Shown here: positions 58,632 to 64,000 of the stretch, piece after piece
Position numbering within the stretch: position 1 is the stretch's first letter
Layout: every line of letters begins with the position of its first letter
NCBI RefSeq assembly: GCF_900104895.1
Contig: NZ_LT629742.1
Span: forward strand, 2,232,001-2,296,000
Direction of reading: 5' to 3'
DNA from: Microterricola viridarii
Lineage (GTDB): Bacteria; Actinomycetota; Actinomycetes; Actinomycetales; Microbacteriaceae
Length of the DNA: 64,000 nt
Program-made: the position numbers and the translations under genes
The notes under the pieces: generated by a model
What the model was told of the DNA's origin: nothing
Databases searched by the model: none
Seen by the model: the letters and a program-made list of their open reading frames with translations, nothing else

Positions 58632-59296
58632 TCAACCGGGCTCCCGCCCGCCGGAGTCCAGGCGGAACGGCGGATACACGTCGGTCATCAGCCCGAGGTA
58701 CGCGAGCGTCCGGTAGACCCAGCGGCTCACGCCGACCAAGAACTCGAACAGTGGTCGCGGGTACCGGCCGGTGACCAGCAGTAATGTCCCCGCGATCACC
58801 ACGAGCAGGTTGAAAACGGAGTAGCCGCCGCTCGGCGGCCCGCCCTGCCAGTCCAGGAACACGTCCCACGGGTAGAGCATGATGACGCCGACGAACAGGC
58901 CGATCAGCACCAGGTGTGGGATCCCGAGCAGCCATTTGACGAGCACGCGGGGCGCGACAGGCGCTCGGGATAGTCAACGGAGAACTCCGCCGGGTAGTCG
59001 GTCTGGGCGAGCGTCATGGGCGGGTACCGGTCGGTTCCGAGGCCGGCGTAGACGTAGAAGCCGACTCGCCAGTGCCAGCGGAGCACCCCGACGGCGAAGT
59101 CGAACAACCGCCGCGGATACCTCCCGGTCACGAGGATCGCGGCGCCGGAGACGACGGTGGTGACCACGAGCGCTGCGGTGAGGCCGAGCAGAATCAGATA
59201 GTGCGGGATCGCAAGGATCATCTTCACCAGCCACAACCACCGAGAGAGCCGTGGATCGCGGGCGGCCTCGAGCCGCACCGGAGAGCGGGTGATCAT
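58632..59296 (-). pseudogene. DUF4389 membrane protein, frameshifted in a G4/C4 run
   Basis: Two adjacent frames together give one DUF4389 protein with the usual internal repeat. The first (from ATG 59296, start MITRSPVRLEAARD) has WLVKMILAIPHYLILLG and VTGRYPRRLFDFAVGVLRWHWR and runs to DYPERLSR; there the frame moves to RVLVKWLLGIPHLVLIG and VTGRYPRPLFEFLVGVSRW, which ends at 58632. The switch lies at the run of four G (plus strand) 58949-58952. One extra base there restores a single frame of 221 codons plus stop. Either a real disruption, a sequencing error in the homopolymer, or programmed frameshifting. Without correction translation stops at 58904. Confidence 0.82.
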
Positions 59297-59325
59297 GGGC
59301 CGGGCCCTTTCCTGTGGAGTCGGCA

Positions 59326-60297
59326 TCAGCCGACGTCGATGACGACGTTGCCACGCTTGCGGTTGGTGTCGACGCGCCGGTGCGCGGCGGCGATCTCGTC
59401 GAGAGGGTAGCGGCGATCGATCACCGCACGGAGCCGACCCGCGTCCAGGAGGCACCCGAGGTGCTCGAGGTCGGATGCCAGGTAGGGCCCGGGTGCGGTT
59501 GCGACCGTCAGCCCGTGTCGCCTCGCCTGCGCGGGCGCCGTCACGAGCGAGCGGAGGTTGCCCGCCACCAGCAGGACGGCCCCGCAGGGCCTCAGCACCG
59601 GGCGCACCCGGGACACGGGCGCGTTGCCGACACAGTCGATCACAATGTCGTAGCGATCGGGCCCGCCTGCAAAGTCGGCGGCGTTGTAGTCAACGGTGCT
59701 GTCGGCCCCGAGCGAGCGCACCAGCTCGGCATTGCCGGCGCTGCTGACAGCGGTCACCTGGGCGCCGGCGGCGGCGCACAGTTGAACCGCCGCGGAGCCG
59801 ACGGCACCGGAGGCGCCGTTGACCAGCACGCTGCTGCCGGGCTCCACGCGGGTCTGGTTGAGGAAGGCCCTCGCGGTGATGCCGCCGAACACCAGGGCCA
59901 CCGCCTCGGCGAAGCTCGCGGTGGTGGGTTTGAGGGCGATGGCGCTGGACTCGTCGGCGACGGCGAACTCCGCGTGCCCGGCGAAACGGCTGCCGAGCAT
60001 GGCGACCACCTCGTCGCCGGGCCGGAACCGGGTCACCCGCGCCCCGACCGACTCAACAACGCCGGCGACATCCATGCCGAGGATCGGCCGCCGGGGGCGC
60101 CTGATCCCGAGAACCAGGGAGGACGGAAGTGCCAACCCTGCTGGCACGTCCTTGCTGCGTGCGCGCCGGTCGGCGGCACTGACGGTGGTCGCCCGCACCC
60201 GGATCAACACCTCGGTGGCGCCGACCTCCGGCTGGGGCACCTGCTCGACGCGCACAACGTCCGGTCCGCCGAAGCGGTGGTACACGGCGGCCTTCAT
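59326..60297 (-). CDS. zinc-free MDR-family NAD(P)-dependent alcohol dehydrogenase/quinone oxidoreductase
   Basis: A 323-residue medium-chain dehydrogenase. Landmarks: MKAAVYHRFGGPDVVRVEQ start, GMDVAGVVESVG, VLVNGASGAVGSAAVQLC (the NADPH-binding GxGxxG region reads GASGAVGS) and the late YPLDEIAAAHRRVD. The Cys4 structural zinc and catalytic zinc ligands are absent, as in quinone oxidoreductase-like members. Start ATG 60297 overlaps the DUF2306 stop. Third gene in a unit with the 79-residue protein and DUF2306. Confidence 0.9.
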   Translation of the reverse strand: MKAAVYHRFGGPDVVRVEQVPQPEVGATEVLIRVRATTVSAADRRARSKDVPAGLALPSSLVLGIRRPRRPILGMDVAGVVESVGARVTRFRPGDEVVAMLGSRFAGHAEFAVADESSAIALKPTTASFAEAVALVFGGITARAFLNQTRVEPGSSVLVNGASGAVGSAAVQLCAAAGAQVTAVSSAGNAELVRSLGADSTVDYNAADFAGGPDRYDIVIDCVGNAPVSRVRPVLRPCGAVLLVAGNLRSLVTAPAQARRHGLTVATAPGPYLASDLEHLGCLLDAGRLRAVIDRRYPLDEIAAAHRRVDTNRKRGNVVIDVG

Positions 60298-60965
60298 CGG
60301 GTCACCCCGTCGACGGCGGCACGGCGGCGGATGACCAGCTCGGCCACGGCCAGGTTGAGCGCCCACGCGGTGCCCATGACCACGGCGCGCGGAATCTCAC
60401 TGTGCGCGCCGAAGAGGATCCCCGAGGGAATCAGCAGCAGGGCCTGCGTGCCCGCACCGAGGGCAATGGCGTACGCCCGCGTCATCCATTCGCTGTGCGT
60501 GACGAAGTCCCGGCGGATGATGGCGCGAACCGCCAGCGCGATGCTCGCCAGCATCGCCGAGCCGAACAACAGGCGCAGCACGAGCAGGGCGAAGCCGTCT
60601 CCGGCGGGGAGCTGGTAGAAGACGGCCATCCACATCCCCGAGAGGGCCGACAGCACGCCGGCGGGGATGAGGATGCGTCCGGCGGTGCGATGCCAGCGGG
60701 CACGACCACGACGGAGTGCGGGGACGAATTGGAACGCCCCCAACAGGCTGAACACGGTCACGCTCACGATGTGGGTCAGCACCGGGATCGGCGAGTCGAG
60801 GAAGCGCGCGTTCTGCGCCGTCTCGAGCGCCCCGCCGGTGATCTCGCTGAGCCTGGCTGCGCCCGCGAGGACGGGGATGAGGCTGAGCAGCACGAGCCCG
60901 ACGGGCGCGAGCCACTGTCGCCGGCTGGCCCGGGTGGCCGCCGCGGCGGCGATGGTGGTGGTCAT
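60294..60965 (-). CDS. DUF2306 membrane protein
   Basis: A 223-residue protein with about six hydrophobic helices; HIVSVTVFSLLGAFQFVPALR, RARWHRTAGRILIPAG and VTHSEWMTRAYAIALGAGTQ are the usual DUF2306 landmarks, including paired His residues (HRTAGR, THSEWM) that suggest haem or metal binding. Overlaps its neighbours on both sides by four bases. Function unknown. Confidence 0.87.
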   Translation of the reverse strand: MTTTIAAAAATRASRRQWLAPVGLVLLSLIPVLAGAARLSEITGGALETAQNARFLDSPIPVLTHIVSVTVFSLLGAFQFVPALRRGRARWHRTAGRILIPAGVLSALSGMWMAVFYQLPAGDGFALLVLRLLFGSAMLASIALAVRAIIRRDFVTHSEWMTRAYAIALGAGTQALLLIPSGILFGAHSEIPRAVVMGTAWALNLAVAELVIRRRAAVDGVTR

Positions 60966-61201
60966 GGCGACTCTTCTCCCTGCGGTTCACGGTGTAGCTC
61001 ATTCACGGAAATGAGGGTGGCGCCGAGGGCTCCGAGCCGGCGCAGCAGGCCGTGCAGGGCGGCCTGGTCGGCCACCGGGCCGGTGAGGACGGTCGTGCCG
61101 TCGACATCGCCCGCCAGCGTGAACCCGTCGAACCACTCGGCCCAGTTGTCGTCGAGCAGCCCGCCCAGGCGGACCTGGTACGTGTGCGTGTTGGTGGTCA
61201 T
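60962..61201 (-). CDS. small hypothetical protein of the LuxR-linked operon
   Basis: A 79-residue soluble protein: YQVRLGGLLDDNWAEWFDGFTL and VLTGPVADQAALHGLLRRLGALGATLISVNE. The second half resembles a small ferredoxin-like fold. Such proteins recur upstream of DUF2306 and oxidoreductase genes near LuxR regulators. GTG/ATG start near 61201. Role unknown. Confidence 0.7.
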   Translation of the reverse strand: MTTNTHTYQVRLGGLLDDNWAEWFDGFTLAGDVDGTTVLTGPVADQAALHGLLRRLGALGATLISVNELHREPQGEESP

Positions 61202-61269
61202 ACGCGCAATCTACGGAGGCGCGGGGTGAGCGGGCATCACCACACCTGGTGAGCGGGGTGGTGATTCGG

Positions 61270-63729
61270 TTAGAGCAGCCCCCGCTCGCGCGCCCGCCGA
61301 ACGGCCGCCCGGCGGTTGCCGACCGCGAGCTTCTCGAAGATGTGCCGGGTGTGGGTGCGCAGGGTATTCACCGAGACGAAGAGCGCCCGGGCGATCTCGG
61401 GGCCGCTGAGCTCCGAGGCGAGCAGGGTGAGCACCTGCAGCTCTCGCTCGCTCAGGCGCGGCCCCTGCGCCCCCGCGGGTGCGACGGGCTGCCGCTGGAG
61501 CTGCCGGATCTCGGCGACGACGCCGAGTCGCCCGCCGGCCAGGGCCGCGTCGTGGAGCCGGCCGAGCAGCGGGCCGGCCGACGCGTCGCCCTGTGCGAGC
61601 AACAGCCGCGCCAAGGTGAGGTGGGAGTACTCGCGCAGGTAGTCGAGCTCGTCCTGTGGCGTCAGGCCCTGGGCGTCCAGCCAGGCCCGCGCCTCCGGCA
61701 GGTGGCCCTGCTCGATCCGGATGCGCGCCTTCATGGCGCCGATCGGGCGCGCCTCCGCAAAGAAGCCGCGCCGGTAGGAGCGCTCCGCCTCCTCCAGGAG
61801 GGCGAGGGTTTCCTCTGGCTGAGCCTGCGCCCGGCGGAGGAGCGCCTTCGACACGAACCAGCGGTAGCGGTGCTCTGAGGAGAATGCGCCGGCCCCGAGT
61901 GCCTCCGCCGCGGCGAGTTGCTCCTCCGCCGCGGCCAGCTCGCCCAGCTCGATCAGCACCTCGGCGAAGCCGCCGTGCAAATCGGCAGTGGGCGGCCCAC
62001 CACCCAGCCGTGCGCGGGCCTCGCCGAGCGCGGACTCGTAGGCGCGGCGCGCCTCCCCCAGCCGCCCGAGGGGCACCAACATGTCTGCGCACACCATCGT
62101 CGTGCTGAGGGCGTCGGTCAGGTTTGCGGCCAGTCGGAGGCTGTGGCCGGCATCCGCGAACGCACGCAGCCCGCCCTCCAGGTCGCCGCCGGCCCAAAGC
62201 CCGAGCCCGAGCAGCCCCGCCGCAGCGCCCCGCCCGAGGTGTTCCTCCGGGCCCGCCAGCTCCAGTGCGCGGCTCGCATGCCGGGTGACGCCGGGCACGT
62301 CCCCGGCGGCCAGGGCGACGGCGGCGCGGTAGAGCGCGATGGTGATCGGCAGCGCGTCCAGTTCGGCGCCGGGCTCCGACTCGTGTGCGGGTGCGCCCGG
62401 CGCCAGCAGCCGCTCGGCGGCCACCAGCCGGGGCTCGACGGCCGCGATCTCGCCGGCGACGAGAGCCGACCAGGCGGAGAAGACCAGCAGCACGGGGCGG
62501 CGGGCCATCGTGTCAGCTGGCAACAGCGAGAGCCAGCGGAGCAGCGCCGCATCCTGTCTGCTCTTCCGGACGCCGGGGATGCTGGCCTCGATCAGCCGCG
62601 CGGCCCTGGGCAGGTCGCCGGCCGCCAGCGCATGCCGGACCGCCTCCTCCAGCGCGTCGTGGTGCTCGAACCACGCGCTGGCGCGCGCGTGCAGCACCGC
62701 GGCCCGTTCCGCGCCGGGGCCGAGCAGCCGGGAGCGCAGCACGTCGGCAAAAAGGTGGTGGTAGCGGCACCACTCGCGCGCCTCGTCCAGCGGCACGACG
62801 AACAGGTTCGCCCGCTCCAGCGCGGCCAGCATCGCGCCGCCGCCGGTGGCCCCGGTGACCGCGTCGCAGAGCGGGCCGCTCAGCCGGTCCAGGATGGCCG
62901 TGTCACGGAGGAAGTCGCGCGTCTCCTCTGGCGCCCGCTCGAGCACCTCCTCGATGAGGTAGTCGATGACGAAGCGGTTGCTGCCGGCGAAGCCGGCGAT
63001 GAAGGCGGATGCGTCGGCACGGTCTCGCATCGACAGCGCCGCCAGCTGCAGGCCGGCAATCCAGCCCTCCGTGCGCGTCTCGAGCGCTGCCACGTCCTCC
63101 TGCGAGAGCGAGAGTCCCATCGCGGTGTTGAGGAACTCGGCCGCCTCGGCGGGCGTGAAGCGCAGCTCACCGGCGCGCAGCTCGGTCAGCTCGCCCCGGG
63201 CGCGCAGTCGCGCGACGGGCAGCAGCGGGTCGGAGCGGCTGGCAATGGCGATGTGCAGACTGGCGGGCAGGCGGTCGAGCAGGAAGCCGAGTGCGTCGAG
63301 GATCGCGGCATCCTCGATCACCTGGAAGTCGTCGAGGACGAGGACGATCTCCTGCCCGCTGTGCGCGGCCTCGTTGATCAGCAGGGCGAGCCCTGCCTCC
63401 AGGCTCGGTTGGCCCGCGTGCGCGTGGACGCCGATGGCCGGATCGGCGGAGTGGAGCGCGGCGCTCAGGTAGGCCAGGAACCGCGCGGGGTCGTTGTCGC
63501 CCTCGTCGAGCGAGAGCCAGGCCGCCCGCACTCCGGACCGGGCACGGAGCGCGGCGACCCACGCGCTGAGCAGGGTGCTCTTGCCGAAGCCGGCCGGGGC
63601 AGAGACGAGGCTCAGCCGTCGACCGCCGCGGAGGCCGGCATCCAGCTCGTCCACCAGGCGCGGCCGGTCAACGGCCTGGGAGCGTGGCGCTGGCGCGAAG
63701 AGCTTCGTGGCCAAGATCGGCGTCACCAT
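61270..63729 (-). CDS. large LuxR-family (LAL/MalT-like) transcriptional regulator
   Basis: An 819-residue STAND-type regulator: N-terminal ATPase with Walker A SAPAGFGKSTLL (about residues 41-52), Walker B VLVLDDFQVI, a long helical TPR-like middle, and a C-terminal LuxR helix-turn-helix (LSERELQVLTLLASELSGPEIA to about residue 800). It is co-directional with and 68 bases upstream of the small protein-DUF2306-oxidoreductase genes, so it is their likely activator. Inducer unknown. Confidence 0.92.
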   Translation of the reverse strand: MVTPILATKLFAPAPRSQAVDRPRLVDELDAGLRGGRRLSLVSAPAGFGKSTLLSAWVAALRARSGVRAAWLSLDEGDNDPARFLAYLSAALHSADPAIGVHAHAGQPSLEAGLALLINEAAHSGQEIVLVLDDFQVIEDAAILDALGFLLDRLPASLHIAIASRSDPLLPVARLRARGELTELRAGELRFTPAEAAEFLNTAMGLSLSQEDVAALETRTEGWIAGLQLAALSMRDRADASAFIAGFAGSNRFVIDYLIEEVLERAPEETRDFLRDTAILDRLSGPLCDAVTGATGGGAMLAALERANLFVVPLDEAREWCRYHHLFADVLRSRLLGPGAERAAVLHARASAWFEHHDALEEAVRHALAAGDLPRAARLIEASIPGVRKSRQDAALLRWLSLLPADTMARRPVLLVFSAWSALVAGEIAAVEPRLVAAERLLAPGAPAHESEPGAELDALPITIALYRAAVALAAGDVPGVTRHASRALELAGPEEHLGRGAAAGLLGLGLWAGGDLEGGLRAFADAGHSLRLAANLTDALSTTMVCADMLVPLGRLGEARRAYESALGEARARLGGGPPTADLHGGFAEVLIELGELAAAEEQLAAAEALGAGAFSSEHRYRWFVSKALLRRAQAQPEETLALLEEAERSYRRGFFAEARPIGAMKARIRIEQGHLPEARAWLDAQGLTPQDELDYLREYSHLTLARLLLAQGDASAGPLLGRLHDAALAGGRLGVVAEIRQLQRQPVAPAGAQGPRLSERELQVLTLLASELSGPEIARALFVSVNTLRTHTRHIFEKLAVGNRRAAVRRARERGLL

Positions 63730-63788
63730 GCGCCCATGCTAGTGCGGGGCGGAGTTGCGGGGCCCGTGCCGCCTAGACCCAGTGCTGC

Positions 63789-64000
63789 CTAGGCGCGGAT
63801 CAGCACCGTGCCGGCGACCTTGTCGTGGAAGCCGCGCTGGTCCGAGTCCCAGACCAGGGCGGGGATGACGACGACGAGCAGCAGCGTGCGCACCAACACC
63901 CGCCAGAACGCGGGGCTGTGGCCGTCGAGGCCGATCAGGCGCATGCCGAACACGCGGTGCCCGATGCTGGCGCCGAGCGCTGCGATCGCGAGGACCTGCA
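63789..64000 (-). CDS. RDD-family membrane protein, N-terminal part outside the window
   Basis: The last 70 codons of an RDD-domain protein: a membrane helix with ALGASIGHRVFGMRLIG, a second helix around LLLVVVIPALVWD, and the characteristic DSDQRGFHDKVAGTVLI end. Open to the right edge. Function unknown for the family in general; some members move ions. Confidence 0.8.
   Translation of the reverse strand, partial: QVLAIAALGASIGHRVFGMRLIGLDGHSPAFWRVLVRTLLLVVVIPALVWDSDQRGFHDKVAGTVLIRA

Overview
The window is about 70 % GC chromosomal DNA from an actinobacterium, most likely the family Microbacteriaceae. The evidence is gene content and order: helY-lnt-ppm with a convergent rbpA; trpD next to ctaE-qcrCAB; ctaC-ctaD-ctaF behind an ErpA-type Fe-S protein; sigA beside murT/gatD and topoisomerase IV genes; and pepA-lpd-sucB-DUF4191. 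GTG and TTG starts are common, and many gene pairs overlap by 1 to 4 bases. I see no rRNA, tRNA, CRISPR array, prophage or classical insertion sequence.

Layout. Bases 1-6.8 kb hold cell-envelope and RNA housekeeping genes: HelY-like helicase (cut by the left edge), Lnt, Ppm, RbpA, a glycerophosphodiester phosphodiesterase that seems to begin with CTG, and a stomatin/NfeD pair. From 7 to 18.6 kb there is an accessory stretch of small enzymes and membrane proteins: an SDR without its usual Tyr, a DUF308 protein, a lipoprotein, an AlkD-like protein, two VOC and two dihydrofolate-reductase-like proteins, GNAT, RidA, a short UvrA paralogue facing a MarR regulator, and a YidC paralogue. Bases 18.6-23.6 kb are a glycerol/dihydroxyacetone locus, dhaKLM divergent from glpF-glpK. 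Bases 23.6-33.9 kb carry trpD and the bc1-aa3 respiratory chain (ctaE-qcrCAB facing ctaCDF, then erpA). Bases 34-47.7 kb hold a peptidase, a phosphodiesterase, parC, a nuclease-like gene bracketed by two palindromic repeats, a lipoprotein, parE, gatD, murT and sigA. Bases 48-57.2 kb hold an MFS transporter, a PAC2 protein, pepA, lpd, sucB, a membrane pseudokinase and DUF4191. The right end has an ECF sigma factor with a membrane partner, a frameshifted DUF4389 gene, an oxidoreductase/DUF2306 operon under a large LuxR regulator, and a truncated RDD gene.

The observations I would follow first are these. (1) The MurT/GatD pair has lost its glutaminase residues in both subunits: Gly replaces the GatD nucleophile Cys94, and the MurT acidic motif is degraded. 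Microbacteriaceae build B-type peptidoglycan, in which the D-Glu alpha-carboxyl carries a cross-bridge rather than an amide, so the pair may have been repurposed. (2) Two homologous 61-bp palindromic repeats flank a PD-(D/E)XK-like gene between parC and parE. (3) The word GGATGCC is strongly over-represented on both strands. (4) A phosphodiesterase gene has no canonical start but has a well-placed CTG. (5) A membrane pseudokinase abuts sucB.
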